Shown one piece after another: positions 35,505 to 44,988 of a stretch of 64,000 nt of DNA. Source of the stretch: CAWBLP01 sp963789495 (GTDB lineage Bacteria; Pseudomonadota; Alphaproteobacteria; Acetobacterales; Acetobacteraceae); assembly GCA_963789495.1 (NCBI GenBank), contig CAWBLP010000005.1, positions 380,533 through 444,532 of the forward strand. The letters run 5' to 3'. The notes under the pieces were generated by a model that had not been told where the DNA came from, ran no database searches, and saw nothing but the letters and a program-made list of their open reading frames with translations. Both the position numbers and the translations under genes were made by a program. How positions within the stretch are numbered: the first letter of the stretch is position 1; every line of letters starts with the position of its first letter.

Positions 35505-37520
35505 TCAGGCGGCGTTCCGCAGGGCCGGTCCGACGACCGCTTGCAAGGCTAGATCGACGCGAGCCAGCGTGACCGGGTCCTGGCGGAATGCGAAAGCGAG
35601 CATTCCGCCATCGGACCGAACCAGGCGGGCCGCTGTAAGGGTCTCGCCACCTGGCAATGCGATTTGCACTTCGCTGCCCGGTTCCGCTTGCCATTCGCCG
35701 CGCAATGCGACACCGCCTCGCGAGATATCGCCGATCAGGACCTGGACCGGTTTGCCGCGCTGCGGGTGGAGAATGGCAGGTGCGCCGCGGCCTGGAATCC
35801 GTTCATACAGCCGCCGTTCCTCGTCATCGACTTTCGCCATCACGCCGAGGAACAGGTCGAGTTCGCTGCGCAACTTGTCGGCATTGCTGCCGACCTCGTC
35901 GGCACCAGCAAGTACGCTGAGGCTTGCAGCATCGGTCCGTTCCGACGCTTCGGAAATACCCTGCATCGCTTCGGCGGCGCCAGTTGCAGCAACCGACACA
36001 TTCTGCACGTTGGCGACGATATCATGAGTGACTGCAGCCTGCTGCTCCACTGCTGCAGCGATCGCGGCCGCGACCTGATCCACCTCCACGATGGAGCGGC
36101 TGACGGTCCGGACGGCTTCGACGGCGTCTGCGGTTGCAGTGCGAATGCCGGCGATCTGGGTTGAGATTTCCTCGGTCGCCTTGGCGGTCTGCGCTGCCAG
36201 GTTCTTGACCTCACCTGCCACGACAGCGAAGCCCTTGCCGGCTTCGCCAGCTCGTGCCGCTTCAATGGTTGCGTTCAGCGCGAGGAGATTGGTCTGGCCC
36301 GCTATCGCCGATATGAGCCGCACGACATCGCCCACGCGCTCTGCCGCGCTGGCCATTCCGGCGACTTTTGCATCCGTTGCGGCAGCACGTTCCACCGCCT
36401 GCTGCACGGCTTGGCTGGCGCGTGCAACCTGCTGCCCAATCTCGTTGATGCTCGCCGACATTTCTTCTGCCGCCGCTGCCGCGGCACTGAGGTTACGGGA
36501 CGACTCTGACGCCCCTTCGAATGTCGCGGATGCGTCGCCACGCATCTTGCGCGCCGTGGCCGACATGGCTGTGGCGGTCTCCCGCATGCTGGCTGATGAC
36601 TGCACCAAGCCGGCCATGACGCCGGCGGCGGAAGTGCCGAAATCAGTGGTATGGCGATCCATGGCGGCCTGACGCCGGTCCTTCGCGGCCCGCGCGCGCT
36701 GCGCAGCTTCCTCCAGGGTTCGGGTCTGCTGCGCGCTATCGCGGAACACGAGCAAGGCGCGCGCCATATGGCCCACCTCATCGGTACGGTCTGTCGCTGG
36801 TGGATCGAATGTCAGGTCCCCGCTGGCAAGTCGCCGCATAGCCGCAGTCATTGCCACGATTGGCCGCGCGATCAGACGCCCGAGCCACAGCGAGGCGGCC
36901 ATCGAGAGCAGAATTGCCACTCCGGTGCCAATCGAGATGGTGATCCAGCCGCGGTCCAGCAGTCCGGCCATGCGGTGGTCCAGACTGGCTGCACGGCTCG
37001 CTGCAGCCTCAGTCAGCGCCGACATCGCCCCCTGCGCGGCAGCAAATTTCTGCTCCGCATCCGACATAAACATGGTGGCATTGAAGGCATCCTCCTCGAC
37101 GAAGGAAGCCGACTGTGCGGCCGCGTCGGCATAACCGCTTACGGTCTTGACTGCATCGGTGGCAACGCTTGGGTCGAATGACTGTGCCGGTACGTGCAGC
37201 GAATTGAGCAAGGCCTTTGCGCGTTGCAAGGCTTGCAGCGCGTCAGTCTTGGCGGTCCGCACATGGGCCGCTTCAACGTTCTGGGTTTTAAGGCTGATTG
37301 CGCGATACAGGGCGGCATGAGCGCGTGCCATATCCAGCCAGGCACGTTGAGTCTTGTCACTCAGCTCGGTCGCGACCCTCTGCGCCTCATCGGCCCGATG
37401 GATCTTGGCGAAGCTCACCAGTGCCAAGGTGGCGAGGCCGAGCAAGAACAGACTGCCCAGCAGGGTCAGGATCAGCGACTTGGTAGCGACCGACCTGTTG
37501 TTCAGCATGGTCATAGTCAT
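35505..37520 (-). CDS. methyl-accepting chemotaxis protein with C-terminal PilZ domain
   Basis: 671-residue chemoreceptor. TM1 spans about residues 15-38. A periplasmic, largely helical sensor lies at 40-190, and TM2 at 192-213. A HAMP domain (RPIVAMTAAMRRLASGDLTF) follows. The signalling domain has its hairpin tip at VRLISAIAGQTNLLALNATI and EAARAGEAGKGFAVVAGEVK. The last 105 residues form a PilZ domain with the c-di-GMP motif RLYERIPGRG and DISRGG. This allows chemotaxis to be tuned by cyclic-di-GMP, as known for Azospirillum Tlp1. No CheW-binding pentapeptide follows the PilZ domain. The neighbouring gene (37569-38018) encodes a lone Cache domain in the same direction, 48 bp upstream. Confidence 0.93.
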   Translation of the reverse strand: MTMTMLNNRSVATKSLILTLLGSLFLLGLATLALVSFAKIHRADEAQRVATELSDKTQRAWLDMARAHAALYRAISLKTQNVEAAHVRTAKTDALQALQRAKALLNSLHVPAQSFDPSVATDAVKTVSGYADAAAQSASFVEEDAFNATMFMSDAEQKFAAAQGAMSALTEAAASRAASLDHRMAGLLDRGWITISIGTGVAILLSMAASLWLGRLIARPIVAMTAAMRRLASGDLTFDPPATDRTDEVGHMARALLVFRDSAQQTRTLEEAAQRARAAKDRRQAAMDRHTTDFGTSAAGVMAGLVQSSASMRETATAMSATARKMRGDASATFEGASESSRNLSAAAAAAEEMSASINEIGQQVARASQAVQQAVERAAATDAKVAGMASAAERVGDVVRLISAIAGQTNLLALNATIEAARAGEAGKGFAVVAGEVKNLAAQTAKATEEISTQIAGIRTATADAVEAVRTVSRSIVEVDQVAAAIAAAVEQQAAVTHDIVANVQNVSVAATGAAEAMQGISEASERTDAASLSVLAGADEVGSNADKLRSELDLFLGVMAKVDDEERRLYERIPGRGAPAILHPQRGKPVQVLIGDISRGGVALRGEWQAEPGSEVQIALPGGETLTAARLVRSDGGMLAFAFRQDPVTLARVDLALQAVVGPALRNAA

Positions 37521-37568
37521 CGGACCTCGATGTCGGCGACGGGGCGGCTGCGCGGCCTGGGCGCACGG

Positions 37569-38018
37569 TCAATGCACATAGGCGCCGACACCGATTAGGT
37601 AGGCGCCGGCGCGGACGGTATATTGCTGTTTCAGCTCGACGGATTTGGTGATCGGATTCTGCCACTTGAAGCTGATCCAGCTCTGATCTTGAACCGCCTG
37701 AATCTCGCGATTGAACGGCTTGCCATCAACGTCGCGCAGATCGAGCACCGACCGCCCGATCAGACCCGTGTTGGTGCCATGTGCGACCATGACTCCTTTC
37801 GAGTCCTGTACCGTGACGTAGAGGTCACGGTCGTGCCATGGTCCATCCTTCGCGCTGAACGCCGGAAGTGCGCGTTCCGGCCCCACCTCCTTCAGGTAGG
37901 CGGACGCCTTGAGCGCCATCGCTTTTGCATCGTCAGGCGTCGCCTGGTCGGCCGCATAGACCTCGCCTGCCGAAAGTAGGCCAGCCATGAGAAAGAGCAC
38001 TCCAAACCATGCACGCAT
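37569..38018 (-). CDS. periplasmic single-Cache-domain protein
   Basis: 149 residues: a signal peptide (FGVLFLMAGLLSAGEVYA) followed by one Cache-2-type ligand-binding domain with no membrane or output domain. The domain shows LKEVGPERALPAFSAKDGPW, DLYVTVQDSKGVMVAHGTN, GRSVLDLRDVDGKPF and, near the end, YTVRAGAYLIGVGAYV. This is the sensory fold normally fused to chemoreceptors or kinases. Here it is free and encoded directly upstream of a chemoreceptor, 48 bp away on the same strand, so a binding-protein partnership is plausible but unproven. Frame intact. Confidence 0.85.
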   Translation of the reverse strand: MRAWFGVLFLMAGLLSAGEVYAADQATPDDAKAMALKASAYLKEVGPERALPAFSAKDGPWHDRDLYVTVQDSKGVMVAHGTNTGLIGRSVLDLRDVDGKPFNREIQAVQDQSWISFKWQNPITKSVELKQQYTVRAGAYLIGVGAYVH

Positions 38019-38067
38019 CGCGATTTTCCCAAAGATTGGTCCGCGTCAGTAGTATCGCCCCCGACTA

Positions 38068-39202
38068 TTACTAACCAGACGCACAAATAGGTATCCTCCC
38101 GTATGGGAATCGGTTATGCTGTCGTCATGCCGTCGGACCATGATTTCCGCAAACTCCCGTCCTCAACCCAGGCCGAACTGCGACGTGTCGCGGTAAACAT
38201 GGTGCTCTCCGGGACAAACCGGATCGATGTGGCCAGGGCGATCGGGGTCAATCGACGCTTCGTTGGGGAATGGGTTCGTGCCTTTGAGGCCACGGGAGAA
38301 GCGGCGTTGGCCGGTGGGCGGCGCGGCCGACGGCCAGGTGAGCAAAAAGCCCTCAACCGGCGCCAGGAAGCGACGATCCGTCGGCTGATCGTCGGGCGAT
38401 GCCCCGATCAATTGAAACTCCCCTTCGCACTATGGACCCGCGAAGCGGTTGGCCAGCTGATCGAGCGTAAAGCCGGTATCCGCCTGTCCCCGACGGCCAT
38501 CGGTACCTATCTTTCGGCCTGGAATCTGACCCCACAAAGGCCGATCCGGCGGGCGATGGAAAGGAGCGAGGCGGCGATCCAGACATGGATGAAACGCGAA
38601 TACCCGGCGATCGCGAGACGAGCCCGAAAGGAAAAAGCTGAGATCCATTGGTCGGACGAAACTGGCATCTCGAACCAGGCCAATTACGGCCGGAGCTTCG
38701 CGCCGGCGGGCAAGACACCGGTGATACCGCGTCCGGCCACGCGATTTACCCAATCGATGATCTCCAGCGTGACCAACCAGGGCAAGTTGCGCTTCATGAT
38801 CTATGATGGCGCACTGAATGCAGCGATTTTTCTGAAATTCCTGCGCCGGTTGATCAAAGACACGGACCGGAAACTGTTCGTGATCGTCGACAATCTACGT
38901 GTGCATCGGGCCAGGACCGTGGCGGCGTGGGTCGAAGAGAACAAGGATCGAATTAAACTTTTCTACCTGCCGCCGTACGCGCCGGAGCGGAACCCAGACG
39001 AATACGTCAACAACGACGTCAAACAAGGCATGGCACGGCGTGGCACGCCAATGAACAAGGCCGCGATGAGGGCTGGGCTGACAGCCCATATGCGCGGGCT
39101 ACAGGGCAGGCGACATAAGGTGCGCGCATTCTTCCAGGCACCCGATGTCCGCTATGCCGCGTAAGCGCATCCGTGATACATATTTGGCCGACTGGTTAGT
39201 AA
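38068..39202 (+). mobile_element. IS630-type insertion sequence, complete
   Basis: TA is present on both sides (38066-38067 and 39203-39204). The ends match as inverted repeats starting TTACTAACCAG and extend with mismatches to about 28 bp. The single transposase gene is unbroken, so this copy may be mobile. Confidence 0.88.
38103..39164 (+). CDS. IS630-family transposase
   Basis: 353-residue transposase. The N-terminal helix-turn-helix part reads TNRIDVARAIGVNRRFVGEW and WTREAVGQLIERKAGIRLSP. The DDE core begins with IHWSDETGISNQANYGRSFA, then VIVDNLRVHRARTVAAWVEE, and ends in YLPPYAPERNPDEYVNNDVK. The C-terminal HKVRAFFQAPDVRYA is typical. Frame intact. The element lies just upstream of the Cache gene, in the intergenic region. 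Confidence 0.92.
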   Translation: MGIGYAVVMPSDHDFRKLPSSTQAELRRVAVNMVLSGTNRIDVARAIGVNRRFVGEWVRAFEATGEAALAGGRRGRRPGEQKALNRRQEATIRRLIVGRCPDQLKLPFALWTREAVGQLIERKAGIRLSPTAIGTYLSAWNLTPQRPIRRAMERSEAAIQTWMKREYPAIARRARKEKAEIHWSDETGISNQANYGRSFAPAGKTPVIPRPATRFTQSMISSVTNQGKLRFMIYDGALNAAIFLKFLRRLIKDTDRKLFVIVDNLRVHRARTVAAWVEENKDRIKLFYLPPYAPERNPDEYVNNDVKQGMARRGTPMNKAAMRAGLTAHMRGLQGRRHKVRAFFQAPDVRYAA

Positions 39203-39471
39203 TATTGGCTTATCAGCGAGACGCGGGTGCACGGGACGGCAGCGCCACGGAAGTCTTGGCCACTAGGTTGTGATGGCGCCACTCGGTTGGATGCGCGGTG
39301 GACGCATCGCGTAGCCGAGCAGTAAAGGCATCGGCCGCGACGGGCGCCGCGGCATCGCTGCATCAGATCGCAACCGAGCGCCTGCAATGTCTTGGCTTCG
39401 AGCGAAGTCTCCGTGCAGGGGCAGGGGCTCGAACCGCTGAGCTTGGCGTGCAGTCGGCTCGGCAATCGTGC

Positions 39472-40644
39472 TCAGGCGTGCGCTGCCCGAGTCCGCCGGC
39501 TGTCGGTGCGCAGTTGGCCGCAGGCCGCGAGGATGTCGCGCCCACGTGGCATACGCACCGGGGAGGCATAACCTGCGTCGTTGACGATGCGGGCAAAGCG
39601 CTCGATCGCTGCCGGCGTGCTGGTCTCATACGGAGAGCCAGGCCAGGGATTGAATGGGATTAGGTTGACCTTCGCCGGCATGCCGGCGATCAGCCGCACC
39701 AGTTCCCGCGCATCCGCTTCAGAGTCGTTCAGGTCGCGCAGCATGACGTATTCAAAGGTGATTCGCCGTGCGTTGCTGGATCCCGGGTAGCGTCGGCATG
39801 CGGCGAGCAGTTCTCGGATCGGATATTGGCGGTTCAGCGGCACCAGCTCGTCACGCAGATCGTCCCGCACCGCATGCAGCGAAACCGCCAGGTTCACTCC
39901 CAGTTCCGTCCCCACGCGATCCATCATCGGCACTACGCCGGAGGTCGACAGCGTGATGCGCCTGCGCGACAGGCCGATGCCTTCGCCGTCCATCACAATC
40001 GTCATCGCCTTGGCGACATTGGCATAATTGTACAGAGGTTCACCCATGCCCATGAGCACAATCGTCGACAGCAGCCTTGGCGTCTCTCCCTTTGGACTCG
40101 GCCATTCGCCATAGGCATCGCGCGCTGCCATGAACTGGCCCACGATCTCCGCCGCGCCCAGGTTACGCACCAGGGTCTGAGTACCGGTGTGACAGAACCG
40201 GCAGGACAACGTGCAGCCCACTTGGCTGGAGATGCAAACGGCGCCACGATCTTCCTGCCGATCAGGAATGTAGACGGTTTCCGCCTCCTGCCCGTCGCGA
40301 AACCGGAACAGGAATTTTCGGGTCTCATCCGTGCTGGTCTGCGTCACCACCGTGTTCGGTCGGCCCACGATGAAGCGTCCCGACAGCTTCTGCTGCAGCG
40401 GTCGCGCAATTGACGACATCCGGGCGAAATCTGTGACACCTTGGTGGTAGATCCAGTGCCAAAGCTGTTTGGCGCGGAATTTTGCCTCGCCGATGGCGGC
40501 CAGTTCAGCGATCAGCTCCTCTCGCGTAAGCCCGACCAGGTCACGCCGCCCGTCGGCCAACTGCACCGCCGGCGGATCGAACAGGGCCGACTTCGCCAGG
40601 ATGCGAGTCCGCTCCTCCGCTGTCAGGTCGCCCGATCCGCTCAT
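39472..40644 (-). CDS. rlmN: 23S rRNA/tRNA adenine-C2 methyltransferase RlmN
   Basis: 390 residues from ATG 40644, chosen because it overlaps the upstream gene stop (ATGA); the frame begins six codons earlier. Radical SAM enzyme that methylates A2503 of 23S rRNA and A37 of some tRNAs. The SAM/[4Fe-4S] motif is CTLSCRFCHTGTQ. Other family marks are AKQLWHWIYHQGVTDFARMS, VYIPDRQEDRGAVCISSQVG, VLMGMGEPLYNYANV and VNLAVSLHAVRDDLRDELVP. The C-terminal region ends MPRGRDILAACGQLRTD with the conserved cysteine. Full length, cytosolic. Confidence 0.97.
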   Translation of the reverse strand: MSGSGDLTAEERTRILAKSALFDPPAVQLADGRRDLVGLTREELIAELAAIGEAKFRAKQLWHWIYHQGVTDFARMSSIARPLQQKLSGRFIVGRPNTVVTQTSTDETRKFLFRFRDGQEAETVYIPDRQEDRGAVCISSQVGCTLSCRFCHTGTQTLVRNLGAAEIVGQFMAARDAYGEWPSPKGETPRLLSTIVLMGMGEPLYNYANVAKAMTIVMDGEGIGLSRRRITLSTSGVVPMMDRVGTELGVNLAVSLHAVRDDLRDELVPLNRQYPIRELLAACRRYPGSSNARRITFEYVMLRDLNDSEADARELVRLIAGMPAKVNLIPFNPWPGSPYETSTPAAIERFARIVNDAGYASPVRMPRGRDILAACGQLRTDSRRTRAAHA

Positions 40645-41186
40645 GATTTGGGTGGCGGGCACGCCTTCACAATCGCGGCATAGGCGGCCGAGAACCCCAT
40701 CAGACTGAACGTATCGGTCACCTGCTTATCGTGCGGCCCAGGCGAGCGGGCGATGGCGCGGGCGCCCTTCTGGAACGCCGATACCGCCGCCTTCCCGTCG
40801 CGCGCGAAGGCATTGCGTTGAGCGGTGTAGAAATCCAGCCCCGCCTGGTCCACCTGGACGATCACTGTGGCGTTGGGCGCGAAGTTGAAACCGGCTTCCA
40901 GCGCTACCGAGTCACGGCCGGTGGGGCGTTCGGTGACAGTCAGGATCACCGGGCCGCGGCCAGGCACTGTGGGGGCGGAACTTTCCGCACGGGTGAAGGC
41001 GTAACAGACCGTCTGCCCGGCTTCCTGATGCGTGGCGGCGGTCCAGTCATCAAACTTGTCCAGCTGTTTCGGTGCAGCGCTGGCTGCAGCCGGATGCACC
41101 GGCTTATGCGCCGTTGGTGCGGCGACAGCCGAGACGGCCAGGGAGAGCATCAGAACGGAGACCAGGGTGAGAAGAGCAGGGCGCAT
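40641..41186 (-). CDS. IalB-type (invasion-associated locus B) exported protein
   Basis: 181 residues from ATG 41186. It has a signal peptide (LLTLVSVLMLSLAVSAVAA) and then an alanine-rich linker. The domain starts DDWTAATHQEAGQTVCYAFT and continues PVILTVTERPTGRDSVALEA, then GFNFAPNATVIVQVD and ARDGKAAVSAFQKGARAIAR, the pattern of IalB-like periplasmic proteins found widely in non-pathogenic Alphaproteobacteria. Its end overlaps rlmN, so both are co-transcribed. The upstream part of the frame (to 41450) is not conserved-looking and was excluded. Function unknown. Confidence 0.82.
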   Translation of the reverse strand: MRPALLTLVSVLMLSLAVSAVAAPTAHKPVHPAAASAAPKQLDKFDDWTAATHQEAGQTVCYAFTRAESSAPTVPGRGPVILTVTERPTGRDSVALEAGFNFAPNATVIVQVDQAGLDFYTAQRNAFARDGKAAVSAFQKGARAIARSPGPHDKQVTDTFSLMGFSAAYAAIVKACPPPKS

Positions 41187-41924
41187 GACGGCAGAGATAC
41201 GGCGGGCAGCGGCGGCGAACAAGTACTGTCGGCCTAGGAAAACCGGGGTGAACTCTGGTTGATCGGTGGGGCCGCGGAATCCAGGCGCGGCTACGCCTCC
41301 CGGGCTTGCCGCTGCTCGAAAAATTCGGTCGCAGTCGCAGCGCCACGTCCGGGAGCAACGGCCCGACGGGTCAAATGCACCGACGGACTTGGAATCGTGT
41401 CCGCTTGGGAGTTTACCCGCAGTGGCGGGGGTGCGTGCCCACGACGACAAGCCGCTGTTGGCAGTGCCGCCACGCTATTCATTAGGATCACTCCAACTGC
41501 CACATGCCGAGGCGGTTCGGCAACGTGCACGACGCTCGGGCATCAGCGGCACCCGCCATGTCGACGGCTTGAACCGCGTGGCTGGCACCGCCGTCAGACC
41601 GGACGGATGGATGCATTAGCAGCCAGCAAATCCGACCGTGTCGGAAAGTCGCGGGATGCAAGCCGGCGAGCGCCGCCGAAGCCGAGTGCCCCCGACCTCC
41701 GTTATAGGAAAAAAAGGCTTGACCAAATGCCCCAAGGTCAGGTATAAGTTCGGGTAACATGAGGCGTTGCGCGTTTCCGCACCCTCCTTGCTCGGCGGCG
41801 CTAATTGTTGCCGCGTGGGCATGATCCCGAGGTCTTGGGCGAGCTATCGCAGGGATATTGTGTTGCGGGCCATTGCAGTCAAGATTATTCACTACAATTC
41901 CAATCCGCTCGGACTTTGAACCTT
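41187..41924. other. intergenic/prophage-edge gap, no gene seen
   Basis: 738 bp between the IalB gene and the terminase pseudogene. It should hold the IalB-rlmN promoter near its left end. No frame here resembles a known protein. The right half becomes AT-richer (A7 run near 41710), suggesting entry into foreign DNA. A small-terminase gene would be expected before the large one but is not recognisable. Confidence 0.4.
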
Positions 41925-43333
41925 ATGCAGAGGTTGCCCGAAGATGGTTCGGGGCTTGAGCTAACTGGGTTTCCTCACGAAGACCTGGTCGAATGGGCGG
42001 AAGTCGCGGCACAGTCACGCGGCCACAACCTGGCGCCACACCACCGATTGTTGCTGCACGAACTTCATGGCCTGGCTCAGGGAAGATTTGACCGGCTAAT
42101 GGTGCTGATGCCGCCAGGTTCAGCCAAATCCACCTATACTTCTATCTTGTTTCCGGCATGGTGGTTTCGGCAGCACCCTGCAAGTTCCGTCATTGCTACC
42201 TCGCATACGGCGAGCCTGGCCACTTACCTTGCTCGCCAGGTGCGGCAGTTTATCGCGTCATGGAGCGACTCGTTAGGGTATCATCTGGAACCCCTGGCCC
42301 GTGCTGCGGCAGAATGGCGTACGTCGAGTGGCGGAGAGTGACTTTTCAGCGGGAATAAGAGGACCAATAACAGGGCGTCGTGCGGACCTGGCCATTATCG
42401 ATGATCCCGTAAAGAATCAGGCTGAAGCAGATAGTCTCCGGCTCCGGGATCACATTTGGGATTGGTACCGGCATGAGCTTACGACACGTTTGAAACCTCG
42501 TGCTCGGGTGATCGTAATCATGACCCGATGGCACGACGACGATCTTGCCGGGCGTCTTCTGGCTCAGTCTGAAGGCGAATAGCGGTGCCTCCGGCTTCCT
42601 GCGGTGGCCTCCGACCACGACCCGCTGGGTCGCCCGGCGGGCGCGCCGTTGTGGCCCGAGTGGGAAGATGAGGCCGCTTTGGCGCGCAAGCGGACCGTTG
42701 TCGGAGAGCGGGCATGGTCGGCGATGTTCCAGCAGTCTCCCCGGAACCGCAGCGGCTCATTATTTAAGGGTACGGCTTGCGAGATCGTTGACCAAATTCC
42801 TGCTACGATAGTTCGCGCAGTGCGGGCCTGGGACCTCGCGGCGACGAGCAGTGCAGAAGCAGCAGATCCCGACTGGACTGTAGGCGTCAAATTACTACGA
42901 GATGCGGCGGGTCGCCATATTGTAGCAGATGTGGTCCGAAATCAGGGGAGGGCCACGCGTAGTCGAGCAGACCCTGCTTTCGACCGCGCATCTCGATGGG
43001 CCCTCCGTCACGATCGGTCTGCCGGAGGATCCTGGCCAGGCTGGCAAGAGCCAGACTGCGTATCTTAAACGAGTGTTGGCCGGCTACGTTGTGGTCTCCT
43101 CGAGGGAAACAGGCGCAAAAGAGACACGTGCAGCTCCCGTAGCCTGCCAGGTTGAGGCCGGAAATATTCTGATGCTTCGCGGACCGTGGAACCAAGCCTT
43201 CTTGAATGAGCTTAGTGAATTTCCGATCGGGCGTAAGGACGATCAGGTAGATGCACTGGCACGAGCATTTTCCTTGCTTAATGAAGCTGCGTCAGTAACT
43301 CGGGTAATGCGGGTTCCTTACCTATCGAGATAG
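41925..43333 (+). pseudogene. phage terminase large subunit, degraded
   Basis: About 470 codons of a TerL that would drive DNA packaging. From ATG 41925 it carries LELTGFPHEDLVEWAEVAAQ, the Walker A-like LMVLMPPGSAKSTYTS, and AGIRGPITGRRADLAIIDDP with the Walker B aspartates. The C-terminal nuclease region has RAVRAWDLAATSSA, and GRKDDQVDALARAFSLL near the end. It is broken three times: an extra base near 42339, an in-frame TAG at 42580-42582 where tryptophan is expected (GE-W-R), and an extra base near 42945. It belongs to the same prophage remnant as the portal stump at 46187, from which it is separated by an IS21 element. Confidence 0.82.
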
Positions 43334-43461
43334 TTATAAACAGCGGCGGCAAATTGTACCACTGAACCGGTGTTGAGCCGGCGCCGTGATGGCGGCGCCA
43401 AAGTGTACCGGTCCTGATAGGCCTTCTCGATGTCCGTGCGGGGCATGGAGGGGCCGGAAGG

Positions 43462-44988
43462 ATGTTGACAGTGGAACTCTATGCCAGGATCCGGCGCGCG
43501 GTGATTGTGGACGGGTTGAGCCGCCGAGAGGCGGCGAAGCGGTTTGGCGTTCATCGGAACACGATCTCGAAGATGCTTCAGTATTCTGTTCCGCCGGGCT
43601 ACCGACGGGGCGAACGTCCGGCCTCGAAGAAGCTGGGGCCGCACATCGCGTGGATCGACGCCATCCTCGAGACGGATCGTGGCGTGCACAAGAAGCAGCG
43701 CCACACGGCGCAACGGATTTTCGAACGTCTCCGGGATGAGCGGGGGTTTTCCGGCGGGTATACGATCGTGCGTGAGTATGTGGCGGAAGCAACGTCGCGA
43801 TCACGCGAGATGTTCGTGCCTTTGAGCCATCGTCCTGGTCACGCGCAGGCGGATTTTGGCGAGGCTGACGGCTACATCGCGGGCAAGAAGATCCGGTTCC
43901 ACTACTTGTGCATGGACCTGCCGCATTCGGACGGCTGCTTTGTCAGGGCTTATCCGGCCGAGACGGCGGAAGCCTTCTGTGATGGTCACGTCGCGGCCTT
44001 CGACTTCTTCGGCGGCGTACCGCGATCGGTCCTGTATGACAACACGCGCCTGGCGGTAGCCCGGATCGTGAAGGGTGGCGAGCGGCTGCGCTCGCACATG
44101 TTCGCGGAACTGCAGAGCCACTACCTGTTTAACGACCGGTTCGGCCGACCGGGCAAGGGCAACGACAAAGGCAAGGTGGAGGGGCTGGTCGGCTATGTCC
44201 GACGCAACTTCATGACGCCGCTGCCCGTCGCGGACAGCTTCGACGCGTTGAATGCCCGGTTCCTGCGTGCCTGCACCCGGCGTGGCGAGGCGATCCTGCG
44301 CGGCCATACCAGCTCGATCGCCGAACGGATGCGGGCCGACCTTGCTGCGTTCATGCCGTTGCCGCCGGCGCCGTACGATGCCTGTCACAAGATCGCCACG
44401 CGCGTCTCGTCGCTGTCACTGGTGCGTTACCGGAACAACGATTACTCGGTGCCGACCCGCTACGGTCATCAGGAGGTTCTGGCGAAGGGCTATGTCGACC
44501 GTGTCGAGATCGTCTGCCGCGGCGAGACCATCGCCACTCATGCGCGGAGTTACGACACGGCCGACTTCGTCTACGATCCATTGCATTATCTGGCGTTGCT
44601 GGAACGCAAGAGCAAAGCCCTCGATCAGGCGGCACCATTGGACGGGTGGCAACTCGCGGAATGTATTCATCGGCTGCGGCGGCTGATGGAAGCCCGGATG
44701 GGGAATGCCGGACGGCGCGAGTTCATTCAGGTCCTGCGTCTGATCGAGGACTTCCGTCAGCATGACGTTGAACAGGCCGTTGCGCATGCGTTGCGGCTTG
44801 GCGCCATCAGTTTCGACGCGGTGAAGATGTTGGTGCTGGCCAAATTGGAGAACCGCCCGGCCCGGCTCGATCTGACTTTCTACCCCTACCTGCCGGCCGC
44901 CACGGTCGGAACCACGGATCCGAGCGCCTATCTCGATCTCGTCGCCAATGCACGTTCAGCATCGATGACAGCGGGAGTTCCGGCATGA
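43462..44988 (+). CDS. istA: IS21 transposase IstA
   Basis: 508-residue transposase. The N-terminal helix-turn-helix reads AVIVDGLSRREAAKRFGVHR followed by NTISKML. The rve-type DDE core shows RPGHAQADFGEADGYIAGKK (first aspartate), then VPRSVLYDNTRLAVARIVKG (second) and GRPGKGNDKGKVEGLVGYVR (glutamate). The C-terminal Mu-like beta-barrel region contains NNDYSVPTRYGHQEV. It overlaps istB by ATGA and works with it. Frame intact. Confidence 0.95.
   Translation: MLTVELYARIRRAVIVDGLSRREAAKRFGVHRNTISKMLQYSVPPGYRRGERPASKKLGPHIAWIDAILETDRGVHKKQRHTAQRIFERLRDERGFSGGYTIVREYVAEATSRSREMFVPLSHRPGHAQADFGEADGYIAGKKIRFHYLCMDLPHSDGCFVRAYPAETAEAFCDGHVAAFDFFGGVPRSVLYDNTRLAVARIVKGGERLRSHMFAELQSHYLFNDRFGRPGKGNDKGKVEGLVGYVRRNFMTPLPVADSFDALNARFLRACTRRGEAILRGHTSSIAERMRADLAAFMPLPPAPYDACHKIATRVSSLSLVRYRNNDYSVPTRYGHQEVLAKGYVDRVEIVCRGETIATHARSYDTADFVYDPLHYLALLERKSKALDQAAPLDGWQLAECIHRLRRLMEARMGNAGRREFIQVLRLIEDFRQHDVEQAVAHALRLGAISFDAVKMLVLAKLENRPARLDLTFYPYLPAATVGTTDPSAYLDLVANARSASMTAGVPA

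Noticed and set aside
39370..39470. A GGCTCGAACCGC-like stretch resembling a tRNA T-arm
   Set aside because: No matching acceptor, D-arm or anticodon arm can be folded around it.
41259..41747. Plus-strand frames of 117-162 codons in the gap before the terminase
   Set aside because: Composition is arginine-rich and low-complexity, frames overlap each other, and no family pattern or ribosome site is visible.
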